A stretch of 64,000 nucleotides of DNA, taken from Marchantia polymorpha subsp. ruderalis (lineage: Eukaryota; Streptophyta; Marchantiopsida; Marchantiales; Marchantiaceae). Position 1 is the first letter of the stretch; the number at the start of each line of letters is the position of its first letter. Positions 37,729-48,571 of this stretch are shown piece after piece. Location of the stretch: NCBI GenBank assembly GCA_037833965.1, contig AP031352.1:28708501-28772500 (forward strand). The letters are read 5' to 3'. The notes below the pieces were generated by a model. The model was given only the letters and a program-made list of their open reading frames with translations, had not been told where the DNA came from and made no database searches. The position numbers and the translations under genes are program-made.

Positions 37729-39093
37729 TCACTCCTGCACAACGCCCCGGTGCTTCTGCAATAGCAACTTCGTGATCTCTCCGCACAATGCAGTCCATTT
37801 ATCATCCCCGACTGTATTGTGATCGGGATGGTAATGCCGCAATGCCTTCCTTACAGCAATCCGGCTTTTGGTTCCACCATCAAGCTCACTTAAGCTAAAA
37901 CTCCCAGTGTTTCCTCGAGGTGGATGAGCTTTGTACAGAAATCTCAAGAATTCGTCAGTATTCAGTCGCTTGAACTCGTTCTCTAGCTTCTCGACGTCTC
38001 CCTTGATCTCCGGAAGAACACTGTAGGAGGTTTTAGGGCCTTCATGCCTTCGCTTGAACCATAAATTCACGGATGTCTTGGCCCTCTGGTACCAGTTGGC
38101 CGATTGCATGGTATCGGAATTTTGAGCTAGCTTCACCACCAGAGTATAGTAAGGCTGCGCCTGCTGCTCCTTTCTCAGAACCTCCGTGTACAGATCACCG
38201 ATACACGCCAGAGCTTCGGCCTCGCATTCCGCATCGAACCCTCTGGCATGAACCACTGCCTCTTTGAATTTATCGAGAGCGAAGATGGCGAATTCTTGTC
38301 GAGACGCTTCGTCCCTAGCCTTCATGGACTCCTGTCGGAAGCGCTTTCCCGCTTCTCTAGCCTGAATGGACTCGCAGGTTGCGCGACAGGAGTTGATCGA
38401 GCTCTTCAGGGTCTCAATCTTCGACACGGCTTCGGAATCATGCTTGGCGCGTTTCTGGGCCTCCTCAATTGGAGTACTGCAGCTGTGCAAGAGCGCAAGG
38501 CACTTGGAGTAGTTGGCGCCGGAGCTGGCCTGATCTCGACGCTTGAGCTCCTTCACAGCGTCATCGAATACGACCTGAATGTAACCCAGTTGTAGCTTCT
38601 CGAATGCTTGCGACCTGGCACCAGGTTGCAGTCCGCTCTGAAAGACCCAGCAGAGCTTCTCTAAGAAAGCGCGGTCGGCGACTGCAGCGTGCTCCTCCAC
38701 AAGGCATTTCACGACGCCTTCGAGAGTATTCTCGATGTCGTCCATCCACTCTCGACGCTGATGCGAAGCTCGCCCGTGCCGCAGGGCCGCAAGATAGTAC
38801 TCCACGCTCTTCTCCACGTAAAATGCCGGCGTCCTGTCGTTCAGGGCGGTCGCTCGGCAGTCCTCGTACAGCTCCAGCACCATCTTTGCGTGGTTCCAGT
38901 TCACAGCTCCCAGATTCTTGCTGCACTTGGCTCTTTCATCATCGCTTCTGCTAGCATCAAGAGCCTGCGTGTAAAAGGCACCTGCGTTGAGGAATCGACC
39001 TTTCCTCAGAACCGGGGCCAGACATTCCGAGCAAGCTTCTTTAAACACCTGGTTCCCTCGACTGCGCAGCTTCCTGCTGTTATCGAAAGCCAT
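37729..39093 (-). CDS. J-domain (DnaJ-like) protein with TPR-like N-terminus
   Basis: Single 454-aa open frame from an ATG at 39093 to a stop at 37729, without introns. The C-terminus (about 376-445) looks like a divergent J-domain. It has a helix around EFLRFLYKAHPP, a loop, then RKALRHYHPDHN with the HPD triad at 422-424, which in J-proteins stimulates Hsp70 ATPase. Upstream are Ala/Leu/Glu/Lys-rich helices. Residues from about 6 to 60 (RSRGNQVFKEA, FYTQALDAS, KCSKNLGAVNWNHA) resemble a tetratricopeptide repeat, and more TPR-like helices lie between 260 and 350. No signal peptide or membrane segment is evident, so a cytosolic or nuclear Hsp70 co-chaperone is the likely role. The exact family is not recognised. 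Confidence 0.85.
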   Translation of the reverse strand: MAFDNSRKLRSRGNQVFKEACSECLAPVLRKGRFLNAGAFYTQALDASRSDDERAKCSKNLGAVNWNHAKMVLELYEDCRATALNDRTPAFYVEKSVEYYLAALRHGRASHQRREWMDDIENTLEGVVKCLVEEHAAVADRAFLEKLCWVFQSGLQPGARSQAFEKLQLGYIQVVFDDAVKELKRRDQASSGANYSKCLALLHSCSTPIEEAQKRAKHDSEAVSKIETLKSSINSCRATCESIQAREAGKRFRQESMKARDEASRQEFAIFALDKFKEAVVHARGFDAECEAEALACIGDLYTEVLRKEQQAQPYYTLVVKLAQNSDTMQSANWYQRAKTSVNLWFKRRHEGPKTSYSVLPEIKGDVEKLENEFKRLNTDEFLRFLYKAHPPRGNTGSFSLSELDGGTKSRIAVRKALRHYHPDHNTVGDDKWTALCGEITKLLLQKHRGVVQE

Positions 39094-40570
39094 GTTTGCT
39101 CTGCGTCCTCTGTCTCAACTACCTACCATGCGGACAACCGACTCACAACATGAAAATTTGCCAAAATCGCAGCCTCCGAGGGAATTTCTCGCGATCCGTC
39201 TAATTACGAGTCAACACTTTCCCGATGAGAACATTAAACTTGATGAGCTTCACAATTGACAATCATCCACCCACACTCTTAGCTCTGGGCTCGTCGCATG
39301 TCAGTGCCACGAGAAATTCATCCAATCACCACTCCCATATGCACAGGACACAGGCGTATACACTCGGTACAGCAGCCTCCTCGTCGAATGGCGCAAATCC
39401 ACCGCACGAGAGATCCAAACCAAAACCCGTCACAATCAGGCACACACAAAAAACCAACCACCACCACCCACCGACCCCGTCTCAGAAATGTGCGGATGCC
39501 TTGCTTCCTAACGCAGGGGACGATGAGTGAGCTCCAGCATCGGATCAGTACCGGTTCATGCTGTCCGAGGGCGAGCGGAGTCCAATCATGCCCTCAACTC
39601 AGAATCCAAGCTCCGACAGTCGCATCCACTCCGGCGAATCGGCCACTATTGGAGAAATGCCCGGAACACTTAAGCACACAACGATCCTCGGACCACGACC
39701 AGAGCCCCCTCGGACGAAAGCAGGATGCAGATTCGCGCGGCGCCACTTCTTCGCCACTCCTGCCTGCGTGCTTGCCGGGCTGCCGTCAAGCCCGAGCGGC
39801 GAGCCCCACTCAGGCGGCAACGAGGACGAGGACGAGGACGAGGAGAGCATTCATTTGACCCCGGGTCCGGAACATTGGGAGAGCTGCCCGCGAGCCTGTT
39901 TGAAACGCTAAGCCCGTACAGACCAGGCAGACAGGCCCTGGGGGGGTTCAGGAGAGCAGGCCCAGCATCGACGACTACGGTGACACAACGCGCGCTCGAA
40001 GGGAAGCTCGCACCGTGGCAGCAGCCACCAGCTTGCAACGGCCGGAAGAAAGGTTCGACACGGGGGCAGGGGGCTAGGGGCGAGGGGTTGGGGTTGGGGC
40101 TGGGGCTGGGGACGGCAGCGGCAGCGGTAGCGAATGAGGGGGTGGCTCGACGACGAAGAGAAGCGCGACGCGCGAGCCGGCGAGTGACAAATCCGCTGCA
40201 TCGAATCGAATCGAAGGCATGAAGCAGAAGGTATCGACGAAGGGAGCGTAGACTGGGACGCTCGTCAACTCTCTTGCCACTTGTCGATCTACTATTGGCA
40301 CGCGTGGCGAGCCCTCTCCATGGCGCGGAGTCGACTTTTGGAGCTACCGGTCATTGCGGTACCCCTTGCCACCCCTTGCCGTATAATCATCCTTCCGAAG
40401 AGCAAATTTATATTAACAGTGCCGTACTTCGTACGTACCATCCACTACAAAGAATCACAAAGAGAGGAAGATGTGCGTAGGTCCATAAACCTTCGGATTG
40501 AAACATCCTCGTACTTAGATTTCGTGTACAGTGTTCACGTTGATTTTACTAACCTAACTTTCAAGCGGAG
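39094..40570. other. GC-rich upstream region of the J-domain gene
   Basis: No secure gene. The DNA is rich in CG sites and purine/pyrimidine simple repeats, including a GAGGAC run near 39822-39845 and GGGGCT/GGGGTT repeats near 40085-40112. Overlapping low-complexity frames exist on both strands. It probably holds the J-protein promoter and leader (minus strand). Confidence 0.4.
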
Positions 40571-40601
40571 CTGAAAACAAATTTTTAAAAAAAATTGATA
40601 G

Positions 40602-40761
40602 GGGTATGCCCAGAGGAAATTACTTTATGTGACCCGGGGAAACTCAATACGCTTGATGTGACCAACAGGTTTCATTTTACATGTAAAATCAAACCTGTTG
40701 GGTCCCTTCAAGACGATTGAGTTTCCAAGGGGTCCCATCGAGTAATTTCCTCGGTATTCCC
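40602..40761. repeat. Foldback element with long imperfect inverted arms
   Basis: The two halves of this 160-bp segment are inverted copies. The left arm starts GGGTATGCCCAGAGGAAATT. The right arm, read on the minus strand, starts GGGAATACCGAGGAAATTAC. Both continue through GGAAACTCAAT, a CTTGA segment, CAACAGGTTT and ATTTTACA to a very short centre near 40680. No target-site duplication could be recognised. It is probably a MITE or foldback transposon remnant. Confidence 0.8.
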
Positions 40762-40789
40762 AATATGTGAAATATGCATGGACTTTCTA

Positions 40790-42350
40790 GACCAAAAGGG
40801 TTACATTCATTTGAGTGTATGAAATACATGTAAAATATCAGTTACAGTAATGTGATTGAACGAATCGTAGGATTTCATTCCTATTGCTTTGTGTAGTTTT
40901 GTGTATACAAGCTTTGTAAAACAGCCCAGACAATCTGATACACAACGTGAAAATTATGTTGTCATGCGAATGTTAAAGCTCCATAAAAGTCCAAGTCTAG
41001 AGGTATAGCCTCTCATTATACTGCTAAGAGTGTGGTACAGTTCAGGAGTATTTTGTTTCACATGTGACATTTATGACCACAATGTCCCCAACGAATCGTT
41101 TGTACTCGGTCGCACTAAGTCAACTTTATGTCACCATAGTAACATAACGTACAATTGATGGTATACATATCAACTCAATGTATTAAAATTTCAATGATGA
41201 TCAATTCTTTGGAAAGGTTTTAACTAGAGAATTTAATTTAACTATATTGTAAAAAATCCTGATTTATCACATCGTTAAATAAAAAGTTTACAAAATGAAT
41301 CAGCTCCAAAGATAATATGACCATGAAAATCAAATGCTTAAATTATACTCGCCAAAATGTAAAATAAGAAATATTTATGAAAACATGTTTTGACTAACAA
41401 GTACATTTTTATATTTAAACCGTATAGAAAATATTAATTCTGACATAAATCTGTTGGAACTTTTATTTGTATGAAAATGATGAATATAAAATACATCAAG
41501 TTATAATTATGTGAGTTTCACACAACTGCCATGTGTTTTTATACCATGTGTTATTCCTTGTATAATATATTAAATTTGACATAAAATTGTGCATTATCAT
41601 TTATATTCATCACGTTCCGCCATATGTCATTTGAGAATTATTTGAAATCTGTGCTATTAGACTGACTCTTCGTTTATTATAAAATCTGAAAACATAGTAA
41701 CTCAATTAGACATAAAATTATGATCGGAGGTAGATTTTATTCAGGATATCTCTTTGGTAAATAGAAAATTAAGAATTATAAATGTCATGCTCAATAGAAA
41801 AGCATGTTTCCATCTATAGTTATTTACAGATTCTTTATGGATTTAAGCAGTATGAATTTTCTCAAGAACCCACGAATCTAAGGACATATTTGATTCATAA
41901 ATCTTAATTATATAAAAATAATTAAAATTTATTTCTATACATTTAAAATGATAGTCTAAAAAATTATAGTTAAAGAAAATTCACTCGATGAGAGTGCAAT
42001 TTTGACATGCTTACAATTATTTCGTTCCAAATCTATCTAGTTCAATTATTGGATTTTGTCAATGAAGAGCTAGTCAATAAAATCTCTACAAAAAGAAAAT
42101 TGAATTTCGTAATTCTCGTTGTACACAATTTCAGATTTCCATACATGTGTTGATTCTGATTTATGTTTAATCTAGACGGATGATAAATGAGATATGTGAT
42201 GTAACTCATTTAGATTGACATGTTACGACATGTACCTGTTGGAATTACATTAATATGACACTCCTCTAAATGTGCGTTGAATTTTTGAAAGTCATATTCC
42301 AAGTTTACATTCCAGAAAACAAGTAGACAGTCTGAACAAAAAACAGATTA
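40790..42350. other. AT-rich gene-free island 3
   Basis: Low GC, CG-depleted, with stops in all frames and no recognisable gene or element. Confidence 0.5.
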
Positions 42351-43156
42351 CTTCAACAGTTCAGAAAAAAGACTGCTTCAACTTATAAACCTTTGTGAGA
42401 GCTAAAATGAAGGTGCTGTTACGGTGGTGAACAAAGTCAATCCAACCATCCTTTGGTATCCACTCCAATGGACTCCAGTCTCCTCGAAACGTCGAAGTAT
42501 TAGAGACCTGTCTGAATGTCCTTAAGGTCGTATACTTCAGTTCAGCTTCCTTGGATTCCACTGATTTTTTTTCAGCTGCGTTCACAAGGCTACACAGATC
42601 TCCTTTCACAGATGGATTTCCCGTCACCGTTCTCGGCTATGGGTTTACCGTCAAAATTGTTCTTAAAATCTAATTTGGTGTCTTACCCACAGCTTATAGA
42701 ACTTCAACACTACCAGGTGGAAATCTGTCTCCCACTAAAGCGTTTTCATCACCTCCTCGCTTAAGGAGAAAAGTACATAAAAGTTTCTACCCGCCATAAC
42801 TTCTCCACAAAGCTTACTGGGCCCAAAATTGACCACGTTCACAACCTTTCCGCATGTAGGACTCAGAGTACTCTGCAACGAGAAAAGGTTGTTTAAGTAG
42901 TAAAACTTTCCGAGCGTCGTGAACTTCGTGGAGGGTACTAGGATTCTTTGTACAAATCTAGTGAAAAATTGGTATTATTGCATCTACACTGGACGAAATT
43001 AACTCGAACGTCTTACTTTGATTCTGATCTGACAGCAACCATGAACTACTAGAGTAAGCTCACCCATGTCAAAGTAGGCCAACAACAACACGGTTTTCAT
43101 GTACATAAGGCGTGGTACGAGGACTTCACTATCTTCTACGTGTAGAGAATGCAGTC
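42351..43156. other. Region 3' of the NSE3 gene
   Basis: A minus-strand open frame at 42361-42627 (about 88 codons, with FRGDWSPLEWIPKDGW) has no recognised family. It could be a further downstream exon of the NSE3 gene or a separate small gene. The NSE3 model contains a possible donor (CAC|GTAAGA) overlapping its proposed stop, which leaves that option open. Confidence 0.3.
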
Positions 43157-45778
43157 TTACGTGAACAAATTCCCCTCTTCGACCCTTTCTGCTCCTTCGG
43201 GGACTCGAGTTCTGTGATAGGTTGCTACCATGGAGAATACATATTCTTGCAACATGGTGTTGGAGTGAAGAATTGCATCTAAAGGCTCATGGACTGTCCA
43301 CTGAATAGACTGCAAAACAGGTAAGGCCTGTACGTTGTGCACGTCCGATTCTTTCTTTTCTCTTTGAATAGATGACTTCCCGTAGTTACATGTATACATC
43401 CAATGTTTTGTTTTCATAAACTCTTTCTCAACCAACAACAAAATTGCCGACAAACTTTTGAAGTAAACATTAATATATATATAATCCAATATTTTGTTCT
43501 CATAAACTCTTTCTCATGCAACAACAAAAATGCCGACACACTTTTGAAATAAACTTTACTATATATATATTCCAATATTTTGTTCTCATAAACTCTTTCT
43601 CAAGCAACAACAAAAATGCCGACACACTTTTGAAATAAACATTCATAGATATATATAATTACATGATACTCAGGTGATATGTCAAATATCAGCTTTCTTC
43701 TCTCTGGGCTTGATAATAAGATATTTTCCTTTCAGAGAAAATAATTAACTGTAATCATTCTCCTTGTCCCGCCAGCAACGCTTCAGGATTTCTCTGAACT
43801 ATCTGTACCCAATGGGAGATTAGTGTCAGTTTGATAAGCAGTAATAGAGCTCCATATCATGACATACAGTACAAGCCTTCGAGCATCGCGAAAAGCAACA
43901 AAGCCTCATTCTCCCGTGAGGTAACAACTGCGGATGAGCACACAAAGCAGGTGAAGTTAATCATTTGGCTCACCGAGTACATGAAAGCGTCCAAGCGGGC
44001 CAGACATGTCTCGTCGAGTGCTCTCTCTGCCAACTCGTAAACAAATCCATCTCCTTCACTATTGATCAGCTTCTCCTTTTGAATATACCTGAAGGACATA
44101 ATCATAATTATGTATCTTGCTCACAAGTTCCAAAGTGAGTCATAAAGACCAGAAGCTGTTTGGAACAGATAAAATGAGGCTCTTCTGTGCCGTATGGTAG
44201 AAAGAGAAGGGTCAAATACTTCGAATATTGATAAAAACACAACAGAAATCTGATCTGCTAACTATGCTCAACTTCAGTGGGTGGCCTGAATACAGGCAAA
44301 ACATACCACCAAACTCCTTCATCCTGAGCAAAAAGTGACACGAGTAAATCAATTGACGCACAAGAGAAAGATAAAGCTCAAATACCTTTGTTTGGCAAGC
44401 AACTCTACGGCGTGTTTTACATTGCCAAAAGTTGGATGATGCAAATCATCTTCTTTGATGTCGAGTCGTCTCAAGTTCTGCCACAGAACTTCTGCAACAC
44501 CAAGTCCAATTTCTATTAGATGGATGTTCAGATAGTGCCCACCTGTTAGTGAATTCCTCTGCACATCATTCTCGATCTACTTTGTACTCTATTGTAACGA
44601 ATTGTGACCCGTTTACTGCGGATTCAGATCCTTCATGCGGCCTTTTACAATCTGTTCAAGGGTTCTAGTAAACAATATAGAGAATGACTGAATCGCCTTG
44701 AAAGTTTAGGCACACTAAAAAGTTTACACCTTAAGCTTTGTACGTTCTTATATCACACGTTCCTCGTGTTCTGTAACATGATTCATAACTGCAAACAAAG
44801 CAAAGTCGTCCTCATGTATAGGCACTGGATGATACAAAGTGACGTGTTTTGTAACAATCAGTAACTTCAATTACCTTCAGGGCATGTTTCTCCGAAAGAT
44901 TTGATAATGCCAATGACTATTGTGGCCAAGCCGTACGTCGCTGCTGACTCTCGTGTGTCAATGTACTGTTTCCTAAGATCAGCTGGAATGACACTCCTGA
45001 GCACATACTCCTTCGTTTCCACTGCAAGGAGATCCGGCAACTGCTTTAGGTTTGAAGGCACAAACTTTTGAGATTAAAGAGCTGAAGAGGGTTAACGCTA
45101 TGGCCAAGAGTCTGCGCTCCTCGGGAATATACCTTGCTTCTCATTATTGATGCCACGTCCAGTTTTGGTCAGAGACCTTAATCGATTGTACTCCTTCATC
45201 TCCAGGCCAAAGATTTCGAGCAGTTTCTTTTGCGCCATGCTGATGACATGAGACGACAAGTACCGCTGTTTGTATGTTTTAGTAATAATTCCCGTAAGTT
45301 CAACCCTACTAACGGGAACTCCTGGTTGTTGATAATTCTTGAAGAGCATGTGTCTCATTACCTCTGCCACTAACTTGTTTGTTTCCTGTCAATGAACAAA
45401 ACCAGGTCTCGAAGGTCAGCAGCCCATATGATTCAATTCACGACGTCCTTTGGATATCTCCGAGCAGCAAAAGTCTCTGTGAAAACAATTACGGAATTAC
45501 AAGTAAAGCAACTGCGAGAGGTGCATCAGGTCCCATGAGCATCTGCAAGAATAACTGGTTACCGCAGGTGACAATTCTTCTCTTACCTCATCAGACAGAA
45601 TAGCTTGAGTTTGGGCAAAGTCCTCCTCGTTATTCCGGTATGAACCTTGATGACTGGAACCAGGCTCTGCACGATTGTGAGCAGGCTGTCGTTGTGATCC
45701 ATTCTGGGTACTTGTGTTCTGTCGAGAGGAGCCCATGTGACCATTCGCAGCTCGCGATCTGAGATCATCTCTGACCAT
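43157..45778 (-). CDS. NSE3-like MAGE-domain subunit of the SMC5/6 complex
   Basis: Minus-strand exons 45778-45587, 45385-45133, 45021-44875, 44491-44386, 44088-43974 and, less surely, 43309-43157. Phases agree throughout, giving 321 aa (human NSMCE3 is about 304). The first ATG gives MVRDDLRSR. A Gln/Asn/Ser-rich tail (1-64) precedes the MAGE homology domain. Its first winged helix holds LVAEVMRHMLFKN, VELTGIITKTYK and AQKKLLEIFGLEM. Its second holds ATYGLATIVIGII, LWQNLRRLDI, KHAVELLAKQRYIQKEK and YELAERALDE. In plants a single MAGE-type gene corresponds to NSE3, which with NSE1 and NSE4 bridges the SMC5/6 heads in DNA repair and chromosome maintenance. The last exon and stop are uncertain. 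An 86-bp triple tandem repeat lies in the last intron. Confidence 0.85.
43399..43657. repeat. Minisatellite, three units of about 86 bp
   Basis: Three adjacent copies begin with TCCAAT(A/G)TTTTGTT at 43399, 43485 and 43571. Each carries CTCTTTCTCA, CAACAACAAAA, GCCGACA and an ATATAT tract. Copies 2 and 3 are more alike. It lies in the last intron of the NSE3 model. Confidence 0.92.
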
Positions 45779-46735
45779 GTTTACACTTACTTTGAGATGC
45801 GCCTTCCCATGAGATATGAAATAATTCCCAACCACCCTTCCTTCAAAAGAAATGCTTCACCTTCTCTCCCTTCCTAGACGCTTCCCTGCAGTAATCAAGT
45901 CTCCCCAGTCATGTGAGACAGCTCGATACTTGGAACAATCACCTGGATGAGAGATGAGCCAACCCGCTCTTTTCTCGAGGAAACACCTCGTAGGGGATAC
46001 TTCGGCGATGAGCTCTCTTGCCAACAATGCCGCTCTGAACGCGGCGCGAGGACCAGCGCGCCGTTAAGTCGTCAAGACTCATCCCAAGCTCAGCTTGAAT
46101 CTCCAGCACCGCAGACATCCAACTCCCTACTCAAAGAATCCCGAAAGGAATGAACAGGAGACACGCCCCTGAAAGCAAATTGCCTCTGCAATTCTCCAAT
46201 GGACCGCTGATCTTCTACTTCCTCGCCTCTAATTTCCCTGCGACCCCCACCCCGTCCTCTCCTCAGCAAATTCGCTGCTCTGCCCCGCTCCCTCTCCTTG
46301 AAGCAGGAAATTGGTCTCCCGCTCGTTCCAGCTCCCTTGCAGTTCAAACAGATGTTGACAAAATCTGTCTCCGAAATCCTCTCGCAGGAATTCAACAATG
46401 TCCAGCACCCGTCGCTGACTGACAGTACCTCAGTTCTTCTCTCAGCTCTTCCGCAAATTTTTCTCTTCTCCGACCACAGTACAATGCAGACCCCTACCTC
46501 TTCACCGCCAACAGGCTCCGTACCTCCCGGTCTTCATGCCACTATCCCTCTCATACTCCTCAACCTCACTCTCTCTCTCCGCGAGATGCCAAAACTCGCT
46601 TCTTCGACTCCTCGCTGCTCGTCTGTCATGCCAACAAGCTACAATGCTGTTTTTCCCGCTCTTCCGCTGCTACTCGACCTACGACCCCCTCTCCCCCTCC
46701 GCCGCAAAACCCTTACTTCGGAGAAAAGACGGAAA
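45779..46735. other. NSE3 upstream region
   Basis: Pyrimidine-rich on the + strand, with overlapping open frames on both strands (for example 46298-46738 and 46090-46398) that show no domain. It is likely the NSE3 promoter and leader. A donor-like AAA|GTAAGT lies just upstream of the NSE3 ATG but has no obvious use. Confidence 0.35.
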
Positions 46736-46885
46736 TAGAGATTACTGAGTAACCACGCTCCTCAGCGTGGTTACTCATTATTTAGACCACGGTCATAAGC
46801 TACTCCAACGGAGATAGAGATTACTGAGTAACCACGCTCCTCAGCGTGGCTACTCATTATTTAGACCACGGTCATCAGCTACTCC
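46735..46885. repeat. Two tandem 79-bp units, each with a strong hairpin
   Basis: Units start at about 46741 and 46820. Each contains GAGTAACCACGCT-CCTC-AGCGTGG(T/C)TACTC. In the first unit the 13-bp arms pair perfectly; in the second one position mismatches. The remainder (ATTATTTAGACCACGGTCAT, AGCTACTCC) is also conserved. Confidence 0.9.
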
Positions 46886-47300
46886 GTCGCCTATCTCGTC
46901 TCCGCTGGGCTGGGAGGGCAGGCGGTTGCACCAGTGCTCGGGCTCCCGCTCCACTGTCCGGCCTTCCCTCACGGAACCCGGAGTGGGAAGGCGTCTGTCC
47001 AATCCAGTCCAGTCGCTTCGCTCGCCGGACCGAAACGGATCTGCCTGCCGGTTTCTTGGTCATCCCTCGCGGAGGAGTTTGAATCCTCCGACGGTCCTAC
47101 GCTCGTCGTTCGTTACGGACGCCCAACCCAAGGCCCGCTCCTCTACGACGCGGGGAATGATCCCCTACCGAACGCCATCCATCCTTCCGTAAACAGGAGT
47201 CCTCTTGTATACGTTATGCTACTGACACGCGCAGGGGGTTCCATTGATCTTTTAGTGACCTGGCACGATAACCTTCATTATGAAAACACTTGTATGTAGC
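46886..47300. other. GC-rich intergenic segment
   Basis: CG-rich DNA with overlapping open frames but no domain and no RNA gene recognised. Confidence 0.35.
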
Positions 47301-48137
47301 GAAGATGTAACGAGGAATACAGCAAAAAGGTTAGGATTATTTAATTAATAATAAGTAAATAAGCTCCAATCAATGGTACTCTGGTGAGATTAAATGGGTA
47401 ATACGTACCTAGACACGATAGCCTCTAATAATATAGAAATTTATTGGGACTAAAATATAAGATATATTTACAATTAATAACCTATATGTAATCCAAACAT
47501 GTGAGACATAATCATTCCACATGATTATTTTAGTATAGATTACACCAACAACTGCGTTTTATGAATCAACGGATACATTCATTCAGAACACAATATTAAA
47601 CACATAATATGATATATGTTATGTATAATGTTAAGTTCTTTCACACCCTCTCATAAACAGATTTAAGTAACTTTCATCATTCCGCGGTAGAGTAATGAAG
47701 AAATAAAATTCCAACTCTATGCAAACAAATTATTGTACTAATGCAGAGACAAATGCATCTTCATAATACTCAACACAATTACGTGGTTCATTTGTGCTAG
47801 TCTACGTCCATGCGAAGCGTAAATACTTACTGTATTTGCATTAGCTAGAGTCGACCGAGACCTCAGGTCACAAATATATAAATTCTGAAGATATATATAT
47901 TTTTAAATGTATTGTTTGTTGCAATATCCTAATTTGCATAATTTCTGTATGATGCCTAGATACAACAGACACATGTTCACTTTATATACGTCAAGACATG
48001 AGAACGTTATCTCAATATGGGAAAACATAAATTCGTACGACTCGTACGAGTATATGCATTCTATACTCCAATCAAGTATTTTTTACATGAAATTACATAA
48101 CTACCAAAATATCATCACATTTCAATCTTCATTACAA

Positions 48138-48571
48138 CTAAAATAGGGAGCCGCTAACCACCACTCACCCTGTCTATATAGAACCCCTAGGCTCGTTTTC
48201 GAGGCCTGTGATTGGCTGGAACCATTCAATATTATCATGGGAGGTGTGGATTTCAATCTCTTTGCAATGAACAACGTGAACAACTTGGAACTACTTGGAG
48301 AGCGTGTGTTTTGACTATCAAGCATACAAGGCGGGTGGGAAACAAAAAAAATGGTGACATCAAAGCAGTGGTTCTCTACTGTTCTTGTGGAGCACAACCG
48401 CCAGAGGCAGAAGCAGAACAGCAACAACGCAAACGCAAATTATTTTTTCATGATAATACTGAATGGTTCCAGCCAATCACAGGCCTCGAAAACGAGTCTA
48501 GGGGTTCTATATAGACAGGGTGAGTGGTGGTTAACCAAAGGTGAGTGCTGGTTAGCGGCTCCCCTAAAATA
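48138..48571. mobile_element. hAT-like MITE with 8-bp target-site duplication
   Basis: The element spans 48146-48563 (418 bp) and is flanked by the perfect 8-bp direct repeat CTAAAATA at 48138-48145 and 48564-48571. Long inverted arms occupy 48146-48239 and 48449-48563. They begin GGGAGCCGCTAACCA and share CCACTCACCCTGTCTATATA, CCTGTGATTGGCTGGAACCA and a TTCA(A/G)TATTATCATG inner end. The right arm has a 21-bp internal duplication of the AACCA-CACTCACC motif. No transposase frame is present. The 8-bp duplication fits the hAT superfamily, although the terminal bases are not the classic CA(G)GG. Near-identical arms imply fairly recent insertion. Confidence 0.88.

Noticed and set aside
39298-40222. 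Several 100-186-codon frames upstream of the J-domain gene
   Set aside because: Repeat-driven Asp/Glu/Arg/Gly runs in GC-rich promoter DNA; frames on both strands shadow one another.
46090-46738. Open frames near the NSE3 promoter (102 and 146 codons)
   Set aside because: Low-complexity Arg/Gly- or Ser/Leu/Pro-rich translations, with no splice partner found.
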